Below, piece by piece: positions 25,459-38,959 of a DNA stretch of 64,000 nucleotides; positions within the stretch are counted from its first letter, which is position 1, and each line of letters opens with the position of its first letter. The notes under the pieces were generated by a model that was given only the letters and a program-made list of their open reading frames with translations, was not told where the DNA came from and ran no database searches. The position numbers and the translations under genes are program-made. Origin of the DNA: Cellulomonas taurus (GTDB taxonomy: Bacteria > Actinomycetota > Actinomycetes > Actinomycetales > Cellulomonadaceae); the NCBI RefSeq assembly GCF_012931845.1, contig NZ_CP051884.1, positions 1,736,001-1,800,000 of the forward strand, read 5' to 3'.

Positions 25459-25881
25459 TCAGGCGGTGGGGTCCTGACCCGCCGCGAGCTTCGCGCGGCA
25501 GTCGGCGCAGGTGCCGACCAGCTCGATGGTGTGCGCCACGTCGGAGAAACCGTGGCTGGCGCCGACCTGGTCCGCCCAGGTCTCGGCGCCGGGGCCGTCG
25601 ATCTCGACCGCGGTGCCGCAGTACCGGCACATCAGGTGGTGGTGGTGGCTGCGGCGCTCACAGCGTCGGTAGACCGACTCGCCCTCCGGGGAGCGCAGCA
25701 CGTCGACCTCACCCTGTTCGGCCAGGGTCTGTACCGCGCGGTAGACCGTCGCCAGTCCGGTGGTGGAGCCCTGCGCCTTGAGCAGGTCGTGCAGCTGCTG
25801 GGCGGAGCGGAACTCGTCCAGGTCGTCGAGCAGGGACAGGATCTCCGTCCGCTGACGGGTGGTGCGCTGGACGACGGCCAT
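25459..25881 (-). CDS. zur: Fur-family zinc uptake regulator Zur
   Basis: 140 residues; ATG at 25881 has AGAGAGG upstream. A winged helix (RQRTEILSLLDDLDEFRSAQQLHDLL) is followed by the dimerisation half with SHHHHLMCRYCG and a second Cys pair in GTCADC, which together with the GFSDVAHTIEL stretch fit actinobacterial Zur closely, rather than iron-responsive Fur or peroxide PerR. With zinc it represses uptake and zinc-free ribosomal genes; the Zur box at 57344 in this same window is a clear candidate target. Confidence 0.85.
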   Translation of the reverse strand: MAVVQRTTRQRTEILSLLDDLDEFRSAQQLHDLLKAQGSTTGLATVYRAVQTLAEQGEVDVLRSPEGESVYRRCERRSHHHHLMCRYCGTAVEIDGPGAETWADQVGASHGFSDVAHTIELVGTCADCRAKLAAGQDPTA

Positions 25882-25924
25882 CGGGTTCCTCTCTCTGCCG
25901 GTGGAACGGCCCACCATGGTAGGC

Positions 25925-25960
25925 CACGAGCCGGGGACCCCAACGGGTCCCCGGCTCGTG
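25925..25960 (-). terminator. Perfect 16-bp hairpin after the HU gene
   Basis: CACGAGCCGGGGACCC pairs exactly with GGGTCCCCGGCTCGTG around the loop CAAC. It lies between hupB and the zur start on the minus strand, so it ends the HU transcript before zur; there is no T-run. Confidence 0.75.
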
Positions 25961-25973
25961 AACAGTGCTACGC

Positions 25974-25991
25974 GGCCCGGGATTCCGGGCC
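25974..25991 (-). terminator. Second short hairpin after the HU gene
   Basis: GGCCCGG and CCGGGCC pair around GATT. It is five bases past the hupB stop and ahead of the larger hairpin, so the two form a tandem terminator. Confidence 0.5.
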
Positions 25992-25996
25992 TCGGA

Positions 25997-26278
25997 TCAC
26001 TTGGCGACGGCGCGCTTCAGGGCGGAGCCGGCGGTGATCTTCACCCGGTAGCCGGCCGGGATGTCCAGCGGCTCGCCGGTCTGCGGGTTGATGCCGGTAC
26101 GGGCGGCGCGCTCGGCGCGGGAGACAGCGAACAGACCCGGGATGGTCACCGACTCGCCCGCGGACAGCTGCTCGACCAGGACCTCCTGGAAGGCCTTGAG
26201 GGCCGCGTCGGCGGCGGTGTTGGTCAGACCGGCCTTACCGGCGATGGCCTGGACGAGCTCAGTGCGGTTCACGCTCAC
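25997..26278 (-). CDS. hupB: DNA-binding protein HU
   Basis: 93 residues; GTG at 26278 with AAGGAG nine bases upstream. The whole length is the HU fold: helices VNRTELVQAIAGKAGLT then a strand-rich arm region with GLFAVSRAERAARTGINPQTGE. It lacks the long Lys/Ala tail of mycobacterial HupB, so it is the short form. It compacts the nucleoid and helps replication. It has its own promoter and terminators. Confidence 0.93.
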   Translation of the reverse strand: MSVNRTELVQAIAGKAGLTNTAADAALKAFQEVLVEQLSAGESVTIPGLFAVSRAERAARTGINPQTGEPLDIPAGYRVKITAGSALKRAVAK

Positions 26279-26363
26279 GGATGTGCTCCTTGTGGAATGG
26301 TCGAGGTGATCGGTGCGCGCCGGTGACCCCACAGGGCGGGATTTCGGCGGTCCGACGGCCAAG

Positions 26364-26394
26364 ACCATAACGGGATGAGGCCCCTGCCGTGCAA
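26364..26394 (-). promoter_or_regulatory. Predicted promoter of the HU gene
   Basis: On the minus strand TTGCAC (26394-26389) and TATGGT (26369-26364) are 19 bases apart, a slightly long spacing. A start about 80 bases before the hupB GTG would follow. Confidence 0.35.
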
Positions 26395-26413
26395 TGACGC
26401 GGATCGGCGTGTC

Positions 26414-27475
26414 TCACCGGCGGGCACTCAGGTGGTCGATCAGGGTGTCCGTGTCCCAGGCGTTCAGTACCCGGTCCGGCCCGATCCCGTGCTCCGCCGC
26501 GCGCCGGCAGCCGACCCCCTGCCAGGCCAGTTGACCGGGTGCGTGCGCGTCGGTGTCGATGGTGAAGTGGCACCCGGCGTCGACCGCGATCGCCAGCAGC
26601 TCGTGCGGCGGATCCAGGCGGTCCGGGCGGCAGTTGATCTCCACCGCGACCCCGTGCTCTGCGCAGTCGGCGAACACCGCCTCGGCATCGAATGTGCTGG
26701 CAGGACGCTTGCGCGACCCGGTCAGCTGCCGCCCGGTGCAGTGCCCGAGCACGTCGACCCGCGGGTTGGCCGCCGCCGCCCGCATCCGCCGGGTCATCGC
26801 GGCGCCGTCCATCCGCAGCTTGGAGTGCACCGAGGCGACCACCACGTCCAACCGGTCCAGCAGCTCCGGCTCCTGGTCCAGGGACCCGTCGTCCAGGATG
26901 TCGACCTCGATGCCGGTCAGTACCCGGAACGGGGCGATGGCGGCGTTCAACGCCTCGATCTGGTTCAGCTGAGCGCGCAATCGTGCCGGGGACAGGCCGG
27001 AGGCGATGGTGAGCCGCGGCGAGTGGTCGGTGATCGCCAGGTAGCGGTGGCCGAGCTCCATCGCCGCCAGCACCATCTCCTGGATCGGGGTGGCACCGTC
27101 GGAGGCCTCGGAGTGCGCGTGCAGGTCGCCGACCAGCGCCGCGCGGAGGGCTGCCGCCGCACCATCCAGCTCGTCCTCGGGGTACTTCGCCGCCAGGTCG
27201 TCGAGATAGGGCTGCGGACCACCCGTGGCCGCGGCGGTGGCGACCTCGGCGGTGCGCGATCCGACGCCGGGCAGCTCGGTCAACGTCCCGGCATGCACCC
27301 GCTGGGCCAGCTCGTGTGCGTCCAGGGGTTCCAGGGCCGCCACCGCCGCGCGGAACGCCTCCGAGCGGTAGGAGGTGGCACCGCCGCGTTCCAGCAGGTA
27401 GGCGGCGCGGCGCAGGGCGGCGGCGACGGTGGCGGGCAGCTCGGGCTCGGGGACCGGGTGGGTGCGGGTCGCCAT
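26414..27475 (-). CDS. PHP-domain phosphoesterase with helix-hairpin-helix (PolX-like, no polymerase domain)
   Basis: 353 residues. A helix-hairpin-helix region (ELPGVGSRTAEVATA, about residues 68-82) precedes a PHP barrel whose metal motifs are complete: GDLHAHSEASDG, TDHSPRL, GIEVDILDDG, ASVHSK, GHCTGR and IDTDAHAPGQL. This is the C-terminal half of bacterial DNA polymerase X with the polymerase palm missing, so it should be a stand-alone phosphoesterase or exonuclease. It is 3 bases downstream of ku on the same strand, which fits a role in end processing. Confidence 0.85.
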   Translation of the reverse strand: MATRTHPVPEPELPATVAAALRRAAYLLERGGATSYRSEAFRAAVAALEPLDAHELAQRVHAGTLTELPGVGSRTAEVATAAATGGPQPYLDDLAAKYPEDELDGAAAALRAALVGDLHAHSEASDGATPIQEMVLAAMELGHRYLAITDHSPRLTIASGLSPARLRAQLNQIEALNAAIAPFRVLTGIEVDILDDGSLDQEPELLDRLDVVVASVHSKLRMDGAAMTRRMRAAAANPRVDVLGHCTGRQLTGSRKRPASTFDAEAVFADCAEHGVAVEINCRPDRLDPPHELLAIAVDAGCHFTIDTDAHAPGQLAWQGVGCRRAAEHGIGPDRVLNAWDTDTLIDHLSARR

Positions 27476-27478
27476 GGA

Positions 27479-28642
27479 TCAGGAGGCGCGCTTCACGGCG
27501 GGCTTGCGGGTGGACGTCGTGCTCGTGCCGGTCTTGCCGGCCGCGCGCTTGGTGGCGGGCTTCGCCTCGGTCGAGGCGGACTTCGACGCCGTCGACTTCG
27601 TAGCGGTGGACTTCGCAGCACTGGACTTCGACGCGGTGGACTTCGCGGTGGACTTCGCGGTGGACGACTTCGTGGCGGTGGACTTCGAGCCGGTCGACTT
27701 CGCGCCCGATGCCGCGCCCGTCGAGGTGCCCGTCGAGGTGCCCTTCGCCGCGGTCTTCCGGCCGGACGAGGTGGCACCGGTCGCCTTCTTCGCGGCGGGC
27801 TTCCTCGTCCGCTTCGCGGGCGCGGCCTCCTGCTCAGCGCCGTCCTCCCCGCGGGCCGAACGGGCCTTCTCCACACTGCGCTGCAACGCGGCCAGCAGAT
27901 CGACCACCTCGCCGCCGGTGCCGCCCGCACCGACCTCCTCCTCGGCGGGCCGCTCCTGCACCGCGCCGTTGCTGAGCTTGGCCTCGATCACCGACTCCAG
28001 CGCCGTCACGTACCGGTCCTCGAAGCCGCTCGGGTCGAAGTCCCCCGCCAGCTGCTCGACCAGGGAGGACGCCATCGCCAGTTCCTGCGGGCGGACCTGC
28101 ACCTCGTTGTCCAGGATCGGGAAGTCGGCCGCCCGCACCTCGTCCGGCCAGAGCAGGGTCTGCAGGCAGATCACGTCGTCGCGGACCCGGAGCACCGCCA
28201 TCGACTCGCGCTGGCGCAGGGCGACCTTGACCACGGCCATCCGGTCGGTGGTCGCCAGCGCCTCACGCAGCAGGGCGTAGGGCTTGGCGGCGGTGCGGTC
28301 GGGCTCGAGGTAGTAGGTCTTGGCCAGCAGGATCGGGTCGACCTGGTCGGCCGGGACGAACTCCAGCACCTCGATCTCCCGCTCGGTGGTCAGCGGCAGC
28401 TGCGCCAGGTCCTGGTCGTCGAGCACCACCAGGCGGCCGTCGTCCGTCTCGTAGCCCTTGGCGATCTCCGACATCTCGACCGGCTCGTCCTCGATCGAGC
28501 ACACCCGGCGGTACCGGATCCGGCCGCCGTCGGTGCGGTGCACCTGGTGCAGCGGCACCTCGTGCTCACCGGTGGCGGCGTAGAGCTTGACCGGCACGTT
28601 GACCAGCCCGAAGGCCACCGCACCCTTCCAGATCGCGCGCAT
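27479..28642 (-). CDS. ku: Ku DNA end-binding protein with a long basic tail
   Basis: 387 residues; ATG at 28642 has GGAGGGA upstream. The core, residues 1-255, matches bacterial Ku (MRAIWKGAVAFGLVNVPVKLY and later ILAKTYYLEP). Beyond about residue 265 comes a 120-residue tail rich in Lys, Ser, Thr and Ala (SKSTATKSSTAKS repeats), like histone H1, where other Ku proteins stop or have a short basic tail. It binds broken DNA ends as a dimer and recruits LigD. It is divergent from the ligase-polymerase operon across 79 bases. Confidence 0.93.
   Translation of the reverse strand: MRAIWKGAVAFGLVNVPVKLYAATGEHEVPLHQVHRTDGGRIRYRRVCSIEDEPVEMSEIAKGYETDDGRLVVLDDQDLAQLPLTTEREIEVLEFVPADQVDPILLAKTYYLEPDRTAAKPYALLREALATTDRMAVVKVALRQRESMAVLRVRDDVICLQTLLWPDEVRAADFPILDNEVQVRPQELAMASSLVEQLAGDFDPSGFEDRYVTALESVIEAKLSNGAVQERPAEEEVGAGGTGGEVVDLLAALQRSVEKARSARGEDGAEQEAAPAKRTRKPAAKKATGATSSGRKTAAKGTSTGTSTGAASGAKSTGSKSTATKSSTAKSTAKSTASKSSAAKSTATKSTASKSASTEAKPATKRAAGKTGTSTTSTRKPAVKRAS
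27490..27780 (-). repeat. Degenerate repeats coding the Ku Lys/Ser/Thr tail
   Basis: Short repeated units such as GTCGACTTCG and GTGGACTTCG with period 9-12 bases encode KST/AKS/SKS peptides of the Ku C-terminus. The pattern suggests growth and shrinkage by slippage. Confidence 0.6.
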
Positions 28643-28721
28643 CGTCGACTCCCTCCGGTGCGTGTGCGGCCGATGCTGTGGCGGATCGCGACAGCGTCCG
28701 TTCTCTGGGCAGGATGGCCCC

Positions 28722-29651
28722 ATGCAGCCCATGCTCGCCACCGCAGCGACACCCCCGGACGCCCCGCCGGCCGGTGCCGGCTGGCGGTACGAGGTGAAGT
28801 GGGACGGGGTGCGCATCCTGGCGGACACCACCGGCGGGCGACTGCGCCTGCTGGGGCGCAACGGCCGGGACGCCCGGGCCGCCTATCCCGAGCTGGACGT
28901 CCTGGACGCGTTGCCCGGTGCGGTGCTGGACGGGGAGGTCGTCGCGATGCGGGACGGGGTGCCGTCGTTCTCCGCCCTGGCCGAACGGATGCACGTCCGG
29001 GACCGCGCCAGGGCGCTGCGGCTGAGCACCCGGCTGCCGATCAGCTACGTGGTCTTCGATGTGCTGAGCCTGTACGGGGTGGACCTGACCCGCAGCCCGC
29101 TGGACGAACGGCGGGCGACGCTGGAACGGCTCGACCTGCCGGTGCCGGTCACGCTGTCGCCGGTCTACGACGACGGCGCGTTGCTCTGGCAGGCCACCCG
29201 GGAGCAGGGGTTGGAGGGGGTGGTCGCCAAGCGCGCCGGGTCGACCTACCAGCCGGGCCGACGCTCCCCGGACTGGGTGAAGGCCGTGCACCGTGCCACC
29301 CGCACCGCCCTGGTCTGCGGCTGGCGGCCGGAGAGCACCGGCTCGGGCCGCCTCGGGTCGCTGCTGCTGGCGGCACCCGGGCCCGACGGCGAGCTGCGCT
29401 ACCTGGGCAAGGCGGGATCGGGCCTCACCGACGCGATGGGGCTGCAGGCGCTGCTCGCCCCATTGCGCCGGGACGGCTCGCCGCTGGCCGAGGACCTGCC
29501 GCCGGAGGACAGCCGTGGCACCGTGTGGGTCGAACCCCGGGTGCTGGTGGATGTCCGCTACCTGGCCCGCACCCCGACCGGGCGGTTGCGCCAGCCGGTG
29601 ATCCGGGGCGTGCGCGATGACACCGACGTCGACCCGTGGGAGCAGCGATGA
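28722..29651 (+). CDS. ATP-dependent DNA ligase domain protein (LigD-type ligase)
   Basis: 309 residues. The adenylation motif is YEVKWDGVRI (lysine about residue 26), followed by LDGEVVAMRDG, FDVLSLYG, LEGVVAKRAGS and the DWVKAVHR nucleotide-binding motif; an OB-fold finishes the protein. It joins DNA ends with ATP. Unlike one-piece LigD, the polymerase is a separate gene here, overlapping this stop by four bases. The 3'-phosphoesterase domain of LigD is absent. Confidence 0.92.
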   Translation: MQPMLATAATPPDAPPAGAGWRYEVKWDGVRILADTTGGRLRLLGRNGRDARAAYPELDVLDALPGAVLDGEVVAMRDGVPSFSALAERMHVRDRARALRLSTRLPISYVVFDVLSLYGVDLTRSPLDERRATLERLDLPVPVTLSPVYDDGALLWQATREQGLEGVVAKRAGSTYQPGRRSPDWVKAVHRATRTALVCGWRPESTGSGRLGSLLLAAPGPDGELRYLGKAGSGLTDAMGLQALLAPLRRDGSPLAEDLPPEDSRGTVWVEPRVLVDVRYLARTPTGRLRQPVIRGVRDDTDVDPWEQR

Positions 29652-30529
29652 CCGACCAGCCGCAGATCGTCCGGGTCGGCGACCGGGACGTGAAGCTCAC
29701 CCACCTCGACAAGGTGCTCTACCCCGGCGGCTTCACCAAGGCCGAGGCGGTCGACTACGTGGTCCGGGTGGCCGCACCGCTGCTGGCCCAGCTGCGCGAC
29801 CGGCCGGTGACCAGGATCCGGTTCCCGGACGGCGTCGGTGGCCAGCAGTTCTTCGAGAAGAACACCCCGCGCGGCGCGCCGTCCTGGCTCCGGCGGCAGA
29901 CCCTGCGCGCGGCACCCGGTGCGGAGGACGAGGGCAAGGAACTCGACCTGCCCTTCCTGGACGACGTGGCGGGCCTGGTGTGGGCGACCAATGCCGGGGC
30001 GCTGGAGCTGCACACCCCGCAGTGGCGGGTCGGCCCGCGCGGTGGGCTGCGGAACCCGGACCGGCTGGTGATCGACCTCGACCCGGGTGCCCCGGCCGGA
30101 CTCGACGAGTGCGCCCGAGTCGCCCACCTGGTCGCCGACCGGCTGGCCGAGGACGGGCTGACCGACACCGTGCCGGTCACCTCCGGGTCCAAAGGCCTGC
30201 AGCTGTACGCGGTGCTGGACGGCAAGCGGGACGCGATGACGATCCGGCAGTACGCCCGCGACCTGGCGCACGAGCTGGCCGCCGCCCACCCGGGGCAGAT
30301 CGTGGCGACCCAGAAGAAGGAGCTGCGCCGGGGCAAGGTGCTGCTCGACTGGTCGCAGAACCACCCGGCCAAGACCACCATCACGCCGTACTCGCTGCGC
30401 GGGCGCGAACGGGTGGCGGCGGCGGCACCGCGCTGGTGGCCGGAGGTCGAGCCCGGCCTGACCCAGCTCTCCCCCGCCGAGGTGATCGCCCGACTGGACG
30501 AACGCGGGGACCCGTTCGATCGCCTCTGA
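29648..30529 (+). CDS. LigD-type primase-polymerase (LigPol) protein
   Basis: 293 residues, ATGA overlap with the ligase. The archaeo-eukaryotic primase fold motifs are present: LTHLDKVLYPG at the N-terminus, EKNTPRGAPSW, the catalytic DLDPG (about residues 140-144) and SGSKGLQLYA, with a later DWSQN. It fills gaps and adds ribonucleotides at double-strand breaks during non-homologous end joining with Ku and the ligase. Confidence 0.92.
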   Translation: MTDQPQIVRVGDRDVKLTHLDKVLYPGGFTKAEAVDYVVRVAAPLLAQLRDRPVTRIRFPDGVGGQQFFEKNTPRGAPSWLRRQTLRAAPGAEDEGKELDLPFLDDVAGLVWATNAGALELHTPQWRVGPRGGLRNPDRLVIDLDPGAPAGLDECARVAHLVADRLAEDGLTDTVPVTSGSKGLQLYAVLDGKRDAMTIRQYARDLAHELAAAHPGQIVATQKKELRRGKVLLDWSQNHPAKTTITPYSLRGRERVAAAAPRWWPEVEPGLTQLSPAEVIARLDERGDPFDRL

Positions 30530-30628
30530 CGTGTCATCTATCATCGCGGGGCGCCCGGACGCATAGGGGTGGGCCACCAGCCGCGGTGGCACAGCCGGCG
30601 TGCACCCGACGTCGGAGGACCCAACCCC

Positions 30629-31338
30629 GTGATTCGGATCGGCATCGTCGAGGACGACCCGGCCAGCGCGCAGCTGCTGGTCGGCTACCTCCGGCGCTAT
30701 CAGGACGAGCACGCCGAGGAGTTCGACGTCCGGGTGTTCTCCGACGGCGCCCAGGTGGTCAAGCACTACCGGCCGGACTTCGACATCCTGCTGCTGGACG
30801 TGCAGATGGCCGAGCTGGACGGCTTCGCCACCGCCGAGCGCATCCGCGCCGTCGACCGGGACGTGGTGATCGTCTTCATCACCAACATGGCCCAGTACGC
30901 GATCCGCGGCTACGAGGTCGACGCGCTGTCCTACCTGCTCAAGCCGGTGGCCTACTTCCCGTTCTCCCAGGAGATCGCCCGGTCGTTGGAGCGGATCCGC
31001 CGCCGCAGCGCCGAGTACCTGCTGCTGCCGGTGGACGGCGGGGTGGCCCGGGTCGACGTCGCCGACGTGATCTTCGCCGAGAGCGTCAAGCACCGGATCG
31101 TGCTGCACACCACCGCCGGGATGTACGGGATGACCGGTGCGCTGAAGACCCTGGAGGGCCAGCTCGGTGCGCACGGGTTCTTCCGGTCGAACTCCTGCTA
31201 CCTGGTGAATCTGCGACACGTGCAGGGGGTGCGGCAGAACAGCTGCCAGTTGGTCGGCGGCCATGACCTGGTGATCAGCCGCCCCCGGAAGAAGGCGTTC
31301 CTCGCCGCACTCACCGACTACCTGGCCGGGCGGCCGCT

Positions 31339-31342
<4 letters not shown>
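30629..31342 (+). CDS. LytTR-family response regulator
   Basis: 237 residues; GTG at 30629, with CGGAGGA ten bases before. The receiver domain has IVEDDP acidic residues, the phospho-acceptor aspartate in ILLLDVQM (about residue 56), and the switch residues TNMA and LLKPV. A C-terminal LytTR domain (about residues 135-235) carries ESVKHRIVLHT and FFRSNSCYLVN, the strand-rich DNA-binding fold of AgrA and AlgR. It overlaps the kinase by GTGA, so the pair is coupled. Candidate target site: direct repeats at 33855. Confidence 0.92.
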
Positions 31343-36874
<5,532 letters not shown>

Positions 36875-36889
36875 TCGACCCGCACCCAC

Positions 36890-36925
36890 GAACGGGACGC
36901 TGCGCTAAGGTGCAGCGTCCCGTTC
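36890..36925 (+). terminator. Perfect 14-bp hairpin between GH3 and GT2
   Basis: GAACGGGACGCTGC pairs exactly with GCAGCGTCCCGTTC around an eight-base loop, followed by TGTGTGTCTG. It lies 15 bases after the GH3 stop and would reduce readthrough into the GT2 gene. Confidence 0.75.
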
Positions 36926-36947
36926 TGTGTGTCTGCAGGAGCTCCCC

Positions 36948-38006
36948 GTGAACCCGTCCGTGGCGCTGGGGACCCTGCCCCCTCGCGCGCGCACCACCAC
37001 CGACCCGGTGCTGACCGTCGTCGTCCCCGCCTACGACGCCGCCGACTGCCTGGCACGAGCCCTCGACTCCCTGCTCGGCCACGACGCGGCGGTCGAGATC
37101 CTGGTGATCGACGACGGGTCCACCGACGGCACCGCCGCCGTGGCACAGCGCTACGCCGACCAGGGTCTGGTCCGGCTGATCCGGCAGCCGAACGCCGGCC
37201 ACGGCGGGGCGATCAACACCGGGATCGCGCACGCCACCGGCCGGTACCTCAAGGTGGTGGATGCCGACGACTGGCTGGACCCGCAGGCATTCCGCGCCGC
37301 ACTCGACACCCTGGCCGTCATCGAGCCGGTCGATCTACTGGTGTCCAACGTCGTGTACGAGAAGACCGGCAAGCGGCGCAAGCACGTCGTCCGCTACCGC
37401 AACGCGCTCCCCCGCGCCCGGGTGTTCACCTGGCGACAGACCCGCCGGATGCGGGCACGGCAGTACCTGATGATGCACGCCCTGATCTACCGGACCGACC
37501 TGCTGCGCGACGTCGGCCTGCGGTTGCCGGAGCACACCTTCTACGTCGACAGCCTCTACGCCTGCGTTCCGCTGGCCCGGGTGCGCACGGCCTACTACCT
37601 GGACGTGGATCTGTACCGGTACTTCATCGGACGCGAGGGCCAGTCGGTGCAGGAGTCGGTGATGGTCCGCCGCCTCGATCAGCAGCTGCGGGTGAACGCG
37701 CTGTTGCAGGAGCAGTTGCTGCGCGCCGACGTGGAGCACACCGACCCCCGGCTGCGCGGTCATCTGGTGCACTACTTCCGGGCGATCTGCGTGGTGTCGT
37801 CGATCATCGCGCTCAGCGCCCGGACCCCGGAGGCGCTGGCCGACCGGGACCGGATGTGGGCACGGCTGCGCGCCGAGGACCCGACGCTCTACCGCCGGGT
37901 GCGCCGCAGCGCGATCGGGGTGCTCGCCACGCTGCCCGGCGCGCTCGGTCGCCGGGTCTCACTGCTCGCCTACCGGGCCGCCCGCCGGGTGATCGGGTTC
38001 AACTGA
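36948..38006 (+). CDS. Family 2 glycosyltransferase (soluble, galactan/capsule type)
   Basis: 352 residues; GTG at 36948 with AGGAG upstream. The N-terminal GT-A domain has TVVVPAYDAADCL, IDDGSTDGT, NAGHGGAINTGI and the DxD-type metal motif VDADDWL (about residues 103-109). The C-terminal half is helical and basic and may lie on the membrane; no clear transmembrane helix. Such enzymes add single sugars to surface polysaccharide or teichoic acid. The neighbours glf and GH3 suggest a galactofuranose-bearing polymer. A hairpin separates it from GH3, so it may be expressed only partly with it. Confidence 0.88.
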   Translation: MNPSVALGTLPPRARTTTDPVLTVVVPAYDAADCLARALDSLLGHDAAVEILVIDDGSTDGTAAVAQRYADQGLVRLIRQPNAGHGGAINTGIAHATGRYLKVVDADDWLDPQAFRAALDTLAVIEPVDLLVSNVVYEKTGKRRKHVVRYRNALPRARVFTWRQTRRMRARQYLMMHALIYRTDLLRDVGLRLPEHTFYVDSLYACVPLARVRTAYYLDVDLYRYFIGREGQSVQESVMVRRLDQQLRVNALLQEQLLRADVEHTDPRLRGHLVHYFRAICVVSSIIALSARTPEALADRDRMWARLRAEDPTLYRRVRRSAIGVLATLPGALGRRVSLLAYRAARRVIGFN

Positions 38007-38081
38007 CCTGCGGTTGCGGGGTCGGGGCCGGGGCGGCACGGTGGGTCGTGAACGCTCCCAGAGATCCTCAGGAGGATGACC

Positions 38082-38642
38082 ATGGCCCGTGCCGAACTGC
38101 CGAAGTACACCGTTCCGTCGCTCACCGTGGAGGACGGTGCCAAGGTCGCCGAGATCCTGCAGCAGCGGCTGAACGCCCTCAACGACCTGCAGCTGACCCT
38201 CAAGCACATCCACTGGAACGTCACCGGCCCGCACTTCATCGCGGTGCACGAGATGATCGACCCGCAGGTCGACCAGGTGCGTGCGATGGTCGACGCGGTC
38301 GCCGAGCGGATCGCCACCCTCGGTGTCGCCCCGGTCGGCACGCCGGGCGCCCTGGTCGCCGCGCGTGAGTGGGACGACTACTCCATCGGCCGGGCCGGTG
38401 CGATCGAGCACCTGGGCGCGCTGAACGAGGTCTACGTCGGTGTGATCGAGGACCACCGCGCCGCCGCGGAGGCCACCGAGGAGCTGGACACGGTCACCAA
38501 CGACCTGCTGGTGGGTCACCTGCACGAGCTGGAGCTGTTCCACTGGTTCGTCCGGGCGCACCTGGAGTCGGCCGGCGGTGCGCTGTCCACCGACGGCGCC
38601 GATGGTGAGAAGGAGGCGGCGGCCGCCGCCTCGCACGGCTGA
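38082..38642 (+). CDS. dps: Dps-family DNA-protecting ferritin
   Basis: 186 residues; ATG at 38082, seven bases after AGGAGG. The ferroxidase residues at the subunit interface are seen in KHIHWNVTGPHF and DPQVDQVRAMVDAVAERIATLG, and four helices follow. The tail is short and acidic, with no Lys-rich DNA-binding stretch, so protection may be by iron storage and peroxide removal rather than tight DNA binding. It oxidises iron with hydrogen peroxide. It stands alone, closed by a strong terminator. Confidence 0.93.
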   Translation: MARAELPKYTVPSLTVEDGAKVAEILQQRLNALNDLQLTLKHIHWNVTGPHFIAVHEMIDPQVDQVRAMVDAVAERIATLGVAPVGTPGALVAAREWDDYSIGRAGAIEHLGALNEVYVGVIEDHRAAAEATEELDTVTNDLLVGHLHELELFHWFVRAHLESAGGALSTDGADGEKEAAAAASHG

Positions 38643-38656
38643 TCCACCCGGCGCGG

Positions 38657-38686
38657 AGCCCCCGGAACCGAGCGGTTCCGGGGGCT
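38657..38686 (+). terminator. Perfect 13-bp terminator hairpin after dps
   Basis: AGCCCCCGGAACC pairs with GGTTCCGGGGGCT around the loop GAGC, followed by TCCTGCTGTTT. This is the most textbook terminator in the window. Confidence 0.85.
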
Positions 38687-38709
38687 TCCTGCTGTTTGGC
38701 GCGGTGCGG

Positions 38710-38916
38710 TCAGAGCCGCTCGGGCTGGTCCCAGTCGTCCGAGGCGGCGAGCTGTTCGTCGTCGGGCAGGAGCTCCGCGTCCTGGAGCGAGCGCGGGCCA
38801 CCGGTCGGGTCACCGCCGCTGCGGGCGTCCCGGGCGCGCAGCTCGGCCTCGGAGAGGCGCTGGTCGGCGATGCCCTCGGCGGAGGGGTCGGAGGTGAGAT
38901 CGGAGTGCTTGCTCAT
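38710..38916 (-). CDS. Small acidic hypothetical protein
   Basis: 68 residues, rich in Asp, Glu, Ser and Ala, with no hydrophobic stretch and a C-terminus of SDDWDQPERL. It looks disordered. Similar tiny acidic proteins are common beside Dps or transporter genes in actinobacteria but have no known role. It converges on dps through the terminator. Confidence 0.6.
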   Translation of the reverse strand: MSKHSDLTSDPSAEGIADQRLSEAELRARDARSGGDPTGGPRSLQDAELLPDDEQLAASDDWDQPERL

Positions 38917-38959
38917 GTCACGGTTGTACCCCGCTCATCGGCTCACGACCACCGGGACC

